A stretch of DNA of 20,743 bases, taken from the IMG/VR virus record IMGVR_UViG_3300037427_001608, positions 1-20,743 of that record. The stretch is one strand, 5' to 3'. Under the pieces are notes generated by a model that worked only from the letters and a program-made list of their open reading frames with translations, did not search any database and was not told where the DNA came from. This stretch comes from a virus. Shown here in pieces: positions 12,434 to 20,724 of the stretch. Each line of letters opens with the position of its first letter. The first letter of the stretch is position 1. Position numbers and translations under genes: made by a program.

Positions 12434-12798
12434 ATCTCTCCTATATTTTTAATGGTGATTGCTCCTTCAACTGACCAGAACTTTTTTGCTTGGAGGTGCC
12501 AAACTTTACAATCCTCTGGAAGTAGCGAATCCATCACTCCCTTTGCGAGATTGTCGGTATCGGGTCTTTGTCGATGAGGTTCTCCAACCATCCTATCTTT
12601 CTTCTTCTGCGACCAAGATTTCGGCATAGGAATATGAAATTCCAGATCGATCTCCTCTCCAAGAACAAAGTCATTCGCTAGACACGCTTGACGTAGTGCG
12701 TCACTGTATTCTCTGTATCGGATCACAACAGGACGTTTCTTCCAACGATCAGAACGATTCTGACGAGGTGCTGAAACTGGAGTTATATTAAAGTGCAT
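12430..12798 (-). CDS. rusA: RusA-like Holliday junction resolvase
   Basis: A 122-aa protein matching the RusA family, dimeric enzymes that cut Holliday junctions symmetrically. The diagnostic RPDTDNLAKGVMDSL segment gives D80 and D82, and D96 in PEDCKVW fits the third catalytic acidic position. The beta strand HIPMPKSWS and a basic KKKDRM run precede them, as in the family. ATG 12798 is preferred to the in-frame ATG 12831, which would add 11 residues overlapping the previous gene. It likely resolves recombination and replication intermediates made by the other genes of this operon. Confidence 0.85.
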   Translation of the reverse strand: MHFNITPVSAPRQNRSDRWKKRPVVIRYREYSDALRQACLANDFVLGEEIDLEFHIPMPKSWSQKKKDRMVGEPHRQRPDTDNLAKGVMDSLLPEDCKVWHLQAKKFWSVEGAITIKNIGEI

Positions 12799-13336
12799 CG
12801 ACCACCACCTGTTCCTCTGATTCCATCTCAAGTCCGAAACCCATTAACTCATCGAAGTCTCTGTAGAAAGGGACATTTACTTCAGGAATCTTTGCACGAG
12901 GTTCTTCTGGAAATCTGAGGATAGTACCTCCATTCTGAAGGTACTGAAGGACGTGTTGCTTATTCGGATCACCAGTATGGAATTTAGCTACTTTTACACG
13001 TTCAAACTTTGAATGGTCTTCCTTTACCATCACTGGTAAACGCTTAGCCATTGGTTTCACAGGTGCTAGTTTGCGAGCTTTGTCACGCTTCTCTTGCTGT
13101 CTAGTGCGAGCTTGAATAGTTGAGCAAGGTCGAGAGCAAGCAGTGACATCTGTTCTTAGCGGAAAGAATTTTTCACCACAAACAGTACATTCTCTCTGTG
13201 GATTTTTCCTTCGCATTAGTTCAGATTGTCGTTTTGCTCTATCAGCTTTATATTGCAAATAACAAATGTCTCCACAAAACTTTGTGCGGATTCCTGTGAG
13301 TTTCTTTTCACATATAAAACATTTTTTAATTTTCAT
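12788..13336 (-). CDS. double zinc-finger protein
   Basis: A 182-aa basic protein with two successive zinc-finger units: C6-x2-C9 with C21-x3-C25, and C50-x2-C53 with C67-x3-C71. A long Lys/Arg-rich helix (about 74-110) follows, then a C-terminal acidic region. No catalytic motif is visible. Nucleic-acid binding is likely, perhaps as a regulator of the leftward operon, in which it is the second gene. ATG 13336 with AAGG at a good distance is chosen over GTG 13339. Its zinc-finger spacing resembles that of the HNH protein at 8848-9279. Confidence 0.65.
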   Translation of the reverse strand: MKIKKCFICEKKLTGIRTKFCGDICYLQYKADRAKRQSELMRRKNPQRECTVCGEKFFPLRTDVTACSRPCSTIQARTRQQEKRDKARKLAPVKPMAKRLPVMVKEDHSKFERVKVAKFHTGDPNKQHVLQYLQNGGTILRFPEEPRAKIPEVNVPFYRDFDELMGFGLEMESEEQVVVDAL

Positions 13337-13343
13337 CACAACC

Positions 13344-13535
13344 TTAAATAGAATTTAATGCTGAACGTAATTTTATTGCTTTTTCCTCGCAAAGTCGTTC
13401 TGCAATTTCATGAACTTGTTTAATCAAGTCCTCATTAAGTGCATTACATACTTGAGGGTAATTACACTTCGGCATTTGTCTAGTCACTTCCTGTAAGGTA
13501 ACTCCACAAGTTTTCATCTTTTCTCGTAAATTCAT
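13344..13535 (-). CDS. small HTH-like protein, first gene of the leftward operon
   Basis: A 63-aa protein led by AAGGAG upstream of ATG 13535. Residues about 11-35 (GVTLQEVTRQM followed by NYPQVCNALN) resemble a helix-turn-helix, and the C-terminal half is one long helix. It is the first gene after the divergent control region, a usual place for a Cro-type or early regulatory protein. The HTH call is from pattern only; two cysteines in the turn region would be unusual for it. Confidence 0.55.
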   Translation of the reverse strand: MNLREKMKTCGVTLQEVTRQMPKCNYPQVCNALNEDLIKQVHEIAERLCEEKAIKLRSALNSI

Positions 13536-13560
13536 TTTGATTTCTCCTTATTAATTGTTC

Positions 13561-13589
13561 TTGACTGATAATAATAAATACTATATATT
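13561..13589 (+). promoter_or_regulatory. rightward sigma70-like promoter (integrase side)
   Basis: TTGACT (13561-13566) and TATATT (13584-13589) are separated by 17 bp, close to consensus. The expected start is near 13596, so the transcript would begin at the large inverted repeat (13598-13629) and run about 105 bases to the integrase start. The -10 box lies within the smaller inverted repeat at 13578-13594. Confidence 0.55.
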
Positions 13590-13594
13590 AGTAT
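13578..13594. repeat. inverted repeat ATACTA-N5-TAGTAT
   Basis: Perfect 6-bp arms, ATACTA and TAGTAT, flank TATAT, and the site covers the -10 box of the rightward promoter. A bound dimer would block integrase transcription. It could also be a core-type site for the integrase, but its arms do not match the other repeat in the region. Confidence 0.45.
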
Positions 13595-13597
13595 CTA

Positions 13598-13629
13598 TCT
13601 CACAATAAGAATATATCTTATGCGTGAGA
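13598..13629. repeat. interrupted inverted repeat between divergent promoters
   Basis: TCTCAC-A-ATAAGA (13598-13610) and TCTTAT-GC-GTGAGA (13616-13629) form 12 matching pairs in two 6-bp blocks, broken by a small asymmetric bulge, around ATATA. It covers the start region of both divergent promoters, so a protein bound here could switch between the integrase and the replication operon. An RNA hairpin at the 5' end of either transcript is the alternative. Confidence 0.55.
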
Positions 13630-13632
13630 ATC

Positions 13633-13662
13633 ATTATATATTTTTTCTAATATGTTTGTCAA
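13633..13662 (-). promoter_or_regulatory. leftward consensus sigma70 promoter for the replication operon
   Basis: Read on the minus strand, TTGACA (13662-13657) and TATAAT (13638-13633) are both perfect consensus hexamers with an 18-bp AT-rich spacer. Transcription would start near 13626, inside the large inverted repeat, and run into the HTH-like gene and the rest of the leftward operon. This is the strongest promoter-like sequence in the window and would be expected to need repression during lysogeny. Confidence 0.75.
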
Positions 13663-13699
13663 GAAAAGATATTCAACAAAAATAAATATGGAGAGTATT

Positions 13700-14611
13700 A
13701 TGAAAAATAATGTAACCTTTACGTCTGAATCAGATAAGCATACAGTAAAAGAAACTATCAGTAAATACTTGAGAGAAATACTTCCTAATAAAAGTGATTC
13801 TACTATAAAGAATTTTTCTCAACAACTAGAATACTGGAGTAATAAATTCGGAAACCATAAACTATCCGAACTTAAACCTCTGGATATTAAAAATGCTAGA
13901 GATGCACTATCTACACCAGAAAGATCAGCTACTACTTTAAATAGATACCTTAGTGCATTCAGCGCAGTCTTAGGTTGTGCAGTAAAAGACTTCCTCTGGT
14001 TAGACGAGAATCCTTGTTGTAAAATAAGAAAACTTGCTGAACCTAGAAGTCGTATCCGTTTCCTTTCACATGAAGAAAAGGACGAACTTCTTGCTGAATG
14101 TGATGGAGATTTATATGATGCAGTCCAGCTTGCTCTTTTAACTGGTGCTAGGAAGCAGGAGATATGGAAGATGAGGTTCGACCAGATTAACTGGAAACAT
14201 AGATTCCTTTCTTTTTACGAGACAAAAACTGGTATCCCTCGATCTATTCCGATGTCTCCACAAATTCATTCAATTCTCCAAAGACGTGCGAAGTCGAATG
14301 AACTTAGAAGTAAATATGTTTTTCCTTCTCCTATGAAAGCTAATTCACCGAATAGCTTTGAAAAGTCATGGGAGAAAGCATTAAAAAGGTCAGGAATAAA
14401 AGATTTTCGCTGGCATGACCTTCGTCATACATCAGCATCTTACATGGTCATGGCAGGGATTTCATTGCGAACTGTAGCAGATATTCTAGGTCACGCTAAT
14501 ATAAGTATGACGTTTAAATATGCTCACTTATCTCCATTGCATTTGTCATCTGCACTGGATGTTTTGGATGATGAGTTATTTGGTGAATGTAAAGAGAGGA
14601 AAATAGGTTAG
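13700..14611 (+). CDS. int: tyrosine recombinase / phage integrase
   Basis: A 303-aa tyrosine recombinase. Residues about 15-105 form the SAM-like core-binding domain. The catalytic domain has R151 (TGARKQEIWKMRF), K176 in the YETKTG hairpin, H239-x-x-R242 in HDLRHTSASYM, H265 in LGHANI and nucleophile Y274 in FKYAHL, so all active residues are present. It would integrate and, with a partner, excise the phage genome. ATG 13700 behind GGAGAG is preferred to the in-frame ATG 13652, which lies in the leftward promoter -35 region. It stands alone on the plus strand between two leftward gene blocks. No tRNA-like attP core could be seen beside it, and no excisionase is clear. Confidence 0.93.
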   Translation: MKNNVTFTSESDKHTVKETISKYLREILPNKSDSTIKNFSQQLEYWSNKFGNHKLSELKPLDIKNARDALSTPERSATTLNRYLSAFSAVLGCAVKDFLWLDENPCCKIRKLAEPRSRIRFLSHEEKDELLAECDGDLYDAVQLALLTGARKQEIWKMRFDQINWKHRFLSFYETKTGIPRSIPMSPQIHSILQRRAKSNELRSKYVFPSPMKANSPNSFEKSWEKALKRSGIKDFRWHDLRHTSASYMVMAGISLRTVADILGHANISMTFKYAHLSPLHLSSALDVLDDELFGECKERKIG

Positions 14612-14620
14612 AAACTCACT

Positions 14621-14669
14621 TAGGAAAAGAGGAGACTACCTTGCTCCTTGTGCTTTCCTCTTTTTCCTA
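14621..14669. terminator. candidate bidirectional terminator between integrase and virion genes
   Basis: TAGGAAAAGAGGA (14621-14633) and TCCTCTTTTTCCTA (14656-14669) form a 13-bp stem with a one-base bulge and a 22-nt loop. The right arm lies inside the last codons of the convergent virion gene. The U-rich arm could act as a terminator for transcripts from either side, but there is no long trailing U-run and the loop is large. Confidence 0.4.
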
Positions 14670-16927
14670 TTATCGTAATCTCCTCCAACTGTGGAAGAAC
14701 CACCTACTCCAAGACTTAGAAGACCCATTGGATCATATTTACCTTGAGTCATTGCTCGTTTAGTTAATAGACCTTCAGCAGATTTAAGATTCTCTCCAAC
14801 CTTTTCACCTTGCTCAAACGCAAACTTTGCTCCAGACGTTGCTTTCTTTTTTGCTATTTCTGGAGCAATTCCTCGTTCTAATGCTGTCACAACTGCTGGA
14901 GCATTCCTAGATTTTACGTCCTGCATCATTTGAAGTCCAGTACCTATTGCTGTATCGTCATCCATCGCTTGTCTGGATGCAGTTAAGGAATTCTTCAGCA
15001 GTACGTTGTCTACATATATTCTTTCTCCAAGAACATCAAGTCTTGCAAGTAATCTTCTTCTTTCTTTAGGGTTAGGAACTAACCATGTAAGTTTATTAAG
15101 ATTCTGTTCAGACTTAAAGTAATCTGCAACTGCTCTAGGATTCTTCCCTTCTCCTGCACGTTCAATCCAATCCATCATTGAATTGTATGCACCTAGTTTG
15201 AATGAATCTCTCTGACTCATTTCTAATTGCTTCCAGACATACTCTGCATCGTCTTTAGATAGACTTGGTTTCCATAGATCAGCACCTTGCTCAAATGCGT
15301 CTTCCAACTCAGCTTGTCCTTGATACTTACTCCTTGCAGTTTTGTACGCTGGATGTGCGTCTTCTGTAAGAGTGACCATTCTGGTCTTTAATTCTGTTAT
15401 GTCAGGTTTAGAACCTTTCAATGCTGGAGGTGCGTCAGGAAGGTGAGCATATTTGTATTTGCGATCCAGATACTTTTTAGCTGAATCCAATGCCCAGACA
15501 GGCCATTCAACAGGTTCATTGGAGATAGGGATTAAGTTACCTGCTTGATCTCTGTCAAAAGTCATTGGTAATCCATCTACAAAGTAGTCACTGTTTGGAT
15601 CTTCTACCATCCGATACCTTTGCTCCAGAGGGAACTTTGGTAGGGTCTTACCATCTACTGAGTTTCGTGCTTGTCTCTCAGCAACCTTGTATGCTTCCAT
15701 GAAATCTGGTCTTAGCATGATTTCATCAATCTCAGGATTTACGATAGTATTGTAAATTTTATTTCCTTGCTCATCAACACGGAAATACGCTTCTTGATAA
15801 TGAGGTTTCGCTTGTTCTCTTGCTCTATTCATTAAGTAGTCTTTCTGTTTCTGGATACCTTTCCTGACTTGTCCAGATGCAGAAGTGATGAAATCTACTG
15901 CTTTCTCCTTCGTATTCATTAACCTTGATCTTAACGATTCTCTGATAACTCTTATTGTATCGCTTGTTGGATCACCTAACCTGAGAAAACTTCCTGCTTT
16001 CTCTACACCAACCTCGTCTATAAGATCAACCGCCATTACGTCATCTCCAAGACCTAATTGCTTTATCTTCTCATACTTTTGTTTCACTGCTCCAGAGAGT
16101 TTACCATCCTTCATAAAGAATGCTTTAATCTGGTCAAATCCTTCTCCTAGTTCATCCATTGTGTTTAGAACTTTAGGATTGTCCATCATTATTTTATAAC
16201 CACCAGCTAAACCTTTACCTATAGGTGCGAATAGAGGTAATACTCCACCTGTTGCACCTCCAAGTGCAGTCGCAAGCAGTGATTGTTTTCCTACATCTTC
16301 CTCACCTCTTGCACCTGCTAATAATGCAGTCTGCGAACCTGAAGCACCTCCTCCAACTACGAGTCCTGTTCCTACTTCCTTTATTGTTTTCCGTACAGGT
16401 TTCCCTGCTTGTGCGTATTTACCAATCTTAGTAGCTTTCATCACATTACCTAAAGGAACTAATGCTTGTGCTGTACCTCCAGCGACCTCTGCAACTTTGG
16501 AAGAAACTGGATTTTCAAGCATATAATCCTGAATTTCTGCTCTAGTCATTTTGAGGTTCTTATCCCAGTTCCATTCTCCTGTCTTTGCTTTGTCTTGTAA
16601 TGATTTAATTCCTGCTCTTGCGTAGATAGATGCACCAGAAGTAAATGAATCTTGTGCATGAGCTAAATCTCTAACAAGACCTGAACCAACATCTCCACCT
16701 CCCATTTTAACTACATCACTATCACCACGAATATACTTATCAACTGTAGTCCAGAATCCTTCTCCTTTATCTTTCTTCTCTGACTTATGCTTCAAAGCTA
16801 ATTCATAAGACGCAGGAGTATATCCAAACTCCTTTAATGTTTTTGTGATCTCCTCCTCTGAACCTCCTACTTCTCTAAATTCAGTAATAACAGCAGTAAT
16901 GTCTTCTAAAGTTGGATTATCTTTCAT
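14636..16927 (-). CDS. large internal virion / DNA-ejection-type protein
   Basis: A 763-aa protein with Gly/Ala-rich hydrophobic segments at about residues 145-165 and 185-250, flanked by long charged helical regions. No lysozyme or protease motif is visible. This build, and its place as the last of a run of large virion-like genes, fits podovirus internal core proteins that leave the head with the DNA and cross the envelope. It ends in a strongly basic tail (KKRKKRKAQGAR). ATG 16927 overlaps the previous stop by ATGA. A large tail component is the alternative. Family assignment is by overall character, not by motif. Confidence 0.6.
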   Translation of the reverse strand: MKDNPTLEDITAVITEFREVGGSEEEITKTLKEFGYTPASYELALKHKSEKKDKGEGFWTTVDKYIRGDSDVVKMGGGDVGSGLVRDLAHAQDSFTSGASIYARAGIKSLQDKAKTGEWNWDKNLKMTRAEIQDYMLENPVSSKVAEVAGGTAQALVPLGNVMKATKIGKYAQAGKPVRKTIKEVGTGLVVGGGASGSQTALLAGARGEEDVGKQSLLATALGGATGGVLPLFAPIGKGLAGGYKIMMDNPKVLNTMDELGEGFDQIKAFFMKDGKLSGAVKQKYEKIKQLGLGDDVMAVDLIDEVGVEKAGSFLRLGDPTSDTIRVIRESLRSRLMNTKEKAVDFITSASGQVRKGIQKQKDYLMNRAREQAKPHYQEAYFRVDEQGNKIYNTIVNPEIDEIMLRPDFMEAYKVAERQARNSVDGKTLPKFPLEQRYRMVEDPNSDYFVDGLPMTFDRDQAGNLIPISNEPVEWPVWALDSAKKYLDRKYKYAHLPDAPPALKGSKPDITELKTRMVTLTEDAHPAYKTARSKYQGQAELEDAFEQGADLWKPSLSKDDAEYVWKQLEMSQRDSFKLGAYNSMMDWIERAGEGKNPRAVADYFKSEQNLNKLTWLVPNPKERRRLLARLDVLGERIYVDNVLLKNSLTASRQAMDDDTAIGTGLQMMQDVKSRNAPAVVTALERGIAPEIAKKKATSGAKFAFEQGEKVGENLKSAEGLLTKRAMTQGKYDPMGLLSLGVGGSSTVGGDYDNRKKRKAQGAR

Positions 16928-19083
16928 AATTTCTTTTTCTTCCTTCCTGCAGTTCTTTGTCGTATCATTTGAGTCAAAGTTACAGCATTGTCACCTTTAT
17001 TAATTGTTTTCCTTATATTATCCGATTCTCCTGTAGAAATATAATCTTGATATTTAATATCAAAGTTATGATCTGCAAATACATCTACAATTCCAGTATT
17101 TTTATATCCTGCTTTTTCCGCTATTGCATTATATGTATTGTAATGCTTGTCTGACCTTTTCTGAATTGCTTTCATATAATCCTGAACAAGAGTGTGCATC
17201 TGTTGTCTTGCTACTGGAGACAGTCTATCACCATCCATGAACTGATCTGGATTATTTAAGAATTTTTCTAACCAACCTCCAGCATTTGCAGTGATCTCAA
17301 ATTCTGCTTCTCTAACAACAGAGTTCGGCTCGAACATAATACGGAAACTGGTGATCGCCATGATGTCACCAAAACCTGAATCTGCTTTCAAACCAGACAT
17401 GATACCATCGTAACCACGAGATGCTATACGATGATCTCTTGTGAGTTGATTGTATTCTTTTCTTATACCTGCTTCTCCTCCTAATCTCTCGCTAGAGTGA
17501 GGTCTGTATTCAACCCATCTATCTCCTTCTAATCTATAGTAGAGGTCTGCTTCAAAAGGAGCATTCTGACCAAACTTACCAAGCAGTGTAGTTCCAGACT
17601 TGATATTGTCGCCTTGCGCATAATACTGCGTGTATAGATTGTTTATTTCTGTGATTGCTCCTTCAGGATCAATTAAAGATTTTGTTTTCAGATAACCAAT
17701 CATGTTATCATCCACTCCATGATCCAATCTTAGATCATCGAGTAAATCATCAACATTCTTTCCAAGATTTGCTTTTTCTTTCTGTTCCATATTAAAACGG
17801 AGTCTCTCAACAGGTGTCTCATACATTTCCTTGAGATCAATTTTCTTTATTTTTTTCCCTGTATTCTTGTCAACGACCCAGTAATTAAGATCCTTTGTTT
17901 GTTCATCCTGTAAAGCTAAGACAGTAGTAGTTGGATCAGCAACAGGATTGTTTTGTTCATTCAAGAATTCAATATCACCTGTTTTTTTATTCCATTTAAC
18001 ATTTACTGTTCCTGCTGGAATATTAATATCCTTCCCTACTTCCAGTTGTTTAAATTTACCGACATTCATTAGTTCTGAACTTAATATTGAATGTTGCGCT
18101 TGTGCTTGTTGCCATGATTTTTCGTGCGCACCGAGATAAGTAATTCCGTCTGCATCTTCGATTTGGTATCCTAAGATTTTTCCTGTCTTATCTCTTGCAA
18201 CATTTTTAGTTTTGTCAGGAAGCACCCAATTTGGTTCTTTCTTCTTAAATTCTTCTGCTGAAATATATTCAGCAACTTGACCATTGGAATCTGTGACATC
18301 TTCAGTTTCTAATTCATCACCTTTTTCGTCTTTAAAAACAAGGTGCGATCCTAATATTTTTTTGTCTAAAGTAATTGGTTTAGCATCTATATATACTGTA
18401 CCTTCTGGAACATTTGTTATTCCATGTGAAGTTAGAACTTTATTTGCTTCCTCTGTTCCAATCTGGAAAGTACCTAATGGACTTCCTTTAAAATCTTTTT
18501 GATTTTCCTTTAAGACTTCTATTTTTCCATCCTTATCTTCTTGAACCCAACCTAACTCTTTATGGAGATATGGTTCACCTGCTCTCTTTTGAGTGAGAAT
18601 TTCCATTATCTTCTTGGATGCTTCTTCAGCAATTTTACCTCCTGCAAGAAGTTGTGACTTTAAAATTCTCTTTTGTTCTCTGTTAAGTAATTTTGAATCA
18701 ATAGTATCTAACTGAGCAATCATAGATTGCGTCTGTGCAAGTGCTAAGTCTTGCTGTTGCTTCGCTTGCTGTTGTGCAATGAAATTTGTTTCTTCCTGTT
18801 GATTACGTACATCCTGATTATAATAACCACCAATACCAGCAGGGATTGCATGACCAATCATTTCAGACGTAGTCATCGGTTTATTTCTCCATCCGCTATT
18901 CCGCATCATGGACGCACCTGCTTGGAGTAGACCCATAGCGAGTGGAGAAACACCTTCATATTTCTCACTATGATCCTCTAATAAACTCTGCTGTTTAGGG
19001 TTTTTAGCCTTACGAGTATGAGTATTATATGGAATTCCTTCAGGCGGAATTTCGTGCATTGCAACTAAATCTTGTTCACTCAT
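16924..19083 (-). CDS. large virion-associated protein, likely ejection complex
   Basis: A 719-aa, largely hydrophilic protein. The N-terminus carries a Gln/Ala-rich helix (about 105-125). The C-terminal region (about 560-660) has the GFGDIMAITSFRIMFEPNSVVREAEFE segment (given here in two overlapping reads: GFGDIMAITSF, then MFEPNSVVREAEFE), a pattern I recognise from phage head-internal and ejection proteins of podoviruses. It ends in a basic KKKKL tail. No catalytic motif is visible. It lies directly before the other large virion gene, with ATGA coupling, and after a smaller virion-like gene with TAATG coupling, so the three probably form one complex. Confidence 0.6.
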   Translation of the reverse strand: MSEQDLVAMHEIPPEGIPYNTHTRKAKNPKQQSLLEDHSEKYEGVSPLAMGLLQAGASMMRNSGWRNKPMTTSEMIGHAIPAGIGGYYNQDVRNQQEETNFIAQQQAKQQQDLALAQTQSMIAQLDTIDSKLLNREQKRILKSQLLAGGKIAEEASKKIMEILTQKRAGEPYLHKELGWVQEDKDGKIEVLKENQKDFKGSPLGTFQIGTEEANKVLTSHGITNVPEGTVYIDAKPITLDKKILGSHLVFKDEKGDELETEDVTDSNGQVAEYISAEEFKKKEPNWVLPDKTKNVARDKTGKILGYQIEDADGITYLGAHEKSWQQAQAQHSILSSELMNVGKFKQLEVGKDINIPAGTVNVKWNKKTGDIEFLNEQNNPVADPTTTVLALQDEQTKDLNYWVVDKNTGKKIKKIDLKEMYETPVERLRFNMEQKEKANLGKNVDDLLDDLRLDHGVDDNMIGYLKTKSLIDPEGAITEINNLYTQYYAQGDNIKSGTTLLGKFGQNAPFEADLYYRLEGDRWVEYRPHSSERLGGEAGIRKEYNQLTRDHRIASRGYDGIMSGLKADSGFGDIMAITSFRIMFEPNSVVREAEFEITANAGGWLEKFLNNPDQFMDGDRLSPVARQQMHTLVQDYMKAIQKRSDKHYNTYNAIAEKAGYKNTGIVDVFADHNFDIKYQDYISTGESDNIRKTINKGDNAVTLTQMIRQRTAGRKKKKL

Positions 19084-19772
19084 TATACTAATCCCTTATT
19101 TTGGTAGTAATTTCGTGGTTGTTTATTCTGACTCAGTAAAGAAGGAAATGGTATGCTTCCTCTGGATATTCCTGCACTCCTAGCTTGTTGAGGAGGAGCG
19201 TCTTCTGCTGGAGTCAGAAAGTCTTTTAATAGACCTACTATCGCAGACTTCGCTTGTGGAGACATCTTGGATGCAGGACTTTTACTAGCAAACGCATTAT
19301 TGGTCATCCCACCAGAAGTGTCCTCTGCACCTCTGCGTAACAGATGTTCTTCTCTTGCTAAATCTTTCCCTTTATTTTCTGCATCAACATGACTTTTAAG
19401 CCATTGATCTTCTGGTTCAAGTGAGTAACTTAATTCTTTAGCAATATCTGATGTATCTGTTGAGTTATCTGGAGTTCTGTATTTTCCGTATTCTGAATCA
19501 ATTACTGAACTGTCAAAACTCCCTTCAGCATCTAACATATCCTGTGGATCGTCCTCCATATCAGTAATCTTTGCACTAAGACCTTCTAAATCTAAACGAT
19601 CACTCATGCTTTCAAAATCCCTTTTATTCATTTTTGCTTTAAGTCTGTCAACAGTCTCTTGCTCAGTAACAGGTAAAGAATTTTTAAGAAGACGAAAAAT
19701 TTCGTCATACCAAGCAGGATCTTCTTCTTTTTTTCCAGTTAAAAGACCTAATTCTCTCTTTGTATATGCCAT
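19083..19772 (-). CDS. hypothetical virion-associated protein
   Basis: A 229-aa acidic protein with low-complexity, Ser/Asp-rich stretches (about 75-115) and a Pro/Gln/Ser-rich C-terminus. AAGGAGTAGATT precedes ATG 19772, and its TAA shares an A with the next ATG. No known family is recognised. It lies between two proteins with ejection-protein character, so a virion role is likely by position. It could instead be a chaperone or assembly factor for its neighbours. Confidence 0.5.
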   Translation of the reverse strand: MAYTKRELGLLTGKKEEDPAWYDEIFRLLKNSLPVTEQETVDRLKAKMNKRDFESMSDRLDLEGLSAKITDMEDDPQDMLDAEGSFDSSVIDSEYGKYRTPDNSTDTSDIAKELSYSLEPEDQWLKSHVDAENKGKDLAREEHLLRRGAEDTSGGMTNNAFASKSPASKMSPQAKSAIVGLLKDFLTPAEDAPPQQARSAGISRGSIPFPSLLSQNKQPRNYYQNKGLV

Positions 19773-19788
19773 AATCTACTCCTTTAAT

Positions 19789-20724
19789 TTAAACTAAACC
19801 ACCCATGTCATTACCAAGATAACCTAAACCACCACCGATAGCCGCTCCTGCGGGTCCACCATATAACCAACCTGCTCCTGCTCCTGCAAGCGCACGACCC
19901 ATCCTACTTCCTCCTGCGTTACGATACATAGGATTATTCTGAGTAGTTGTTGTACCTACTGGTGCGCCCGATAATACGTTTGACGCAAACATTGCGTTGT
20001 TTTTATCCCAATCACGACCCTCAATATATTCATCATAATCAAAATCTTTCTGTCTTTGATCTCGACCTTCTATATCTGCACCAACTTTTGAGAGCATCTG
20101 AGCATCTTGATAACCTGCTTGTCTTCCTGCACCAGTTGCGTCTGTCATTCCTCTTGCTCCTCTTAGTCTAACATCCTGTGCTTGCATTCCTGCTTGTTGG
20201 TTGTATCTCTGAGCATCTTGATTCATTTTCATGTCTGCACGTTTCTGAGCAGAAGCATCTGCGAAACTCTTATTCAGCAATTCACCAGTTTGACGATTAA
20301 GGTTTGACATAACCTCACCTGCCATGACACCTTTCTCAATTGCAGATCGTGAACCCATTCCAGCACCAGCCATTTGCGCTTGCGCTCCTAACTGGTTGCG
20401 ACCCATCTGCATAGACTTCATTGCTTGATCTTGAAGTCCACCAATCACGTTAGAAGTGTGTGGATTCATGTAATCTCCAACTGCTTGACCTTGCAGGAAG
20501 TTACCTCCACCTACTTGTTCAGCTTGATAACCTGAGACATCTTTACCTACATTTGAAGCATCTGTATATGCTTGTTGACCTTGTCCCTGCATATCTCTGA
20601 CACCTTGCTGTGCGTCAAGAGTGTCCTGAGAAGCATCTGCGAATCTTTGGTTTCCTCCTACTGATCTTGCGGTTTCAGGATCATATCCTTCTTGACCTTC
20701 TGTTAAACCAGAAGCGTCAGTCAT
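19789..20724 (-). CDS. Gly/Ala/Gln-rich internal virion protein with C-terminal glycine zipper
   Basis: A protein of at least 311 aa, rich in Gly, Ala, Gln and Asp, with helical segments around 90-240 that alternate Ala and Gln like phage ejection proteins. The last 34 residues form a glycine-zipper-like hydrophobic tract (ALAGAGAGWLYGGPAGAAIG and following), of a type that inserts in or crosses membranes. The frame stays open to the window edge at 20743. ATG 20724 has AGGAACA upstream, but the true start may lie outside, so treat it as possibly 5'-incomplete. It likely starts or heads the leftward virion block seen here. Confidence 0.6.
   Translation of the reverse strand: MTDASGLTEGQEGYDPETARSVGGNQRFADASQDTLDAQQGVRDMQGQGQQAYTDASNVGKDVSGYQAEQVGGGNFLQGQAVGDYMNPHTSNVIGGLQDQAMKSMQMGRNQLGAQAQMAGAGMGSRSAIEKGVMAGEVMSNLNRQTGELLNKSFADASAQKRADMKMNQDAQRYNQQAGMQAQDVRLRGARGMTDATGAGRQAGYQDAQMLSKVGADIEGRDQRQKDFDYDEYIEGRDWDKNNAMFASNVLSGAPVGTTTTQNNPMYRNAGGSRMGRALAGAGAGWLYGGPAGAAIGGGLGYLGNDMGGLV

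Noticed and set aside
12799-12831. 11-residue extension of the RusA-like protein (ATG 12831)
   Set aside because: It lies wholly inside the upstream zinc-finger gene; ATG 12798 gives the normal RusA length and N-terminus.
13536-13699. tRNA gene or tRNA-derived attP in the control region
   Set aside because: No T-loop (GGTTCGAATCC-like) sequence or cloverleaf can be found; the inverted repeats fit operators or hairpins better.
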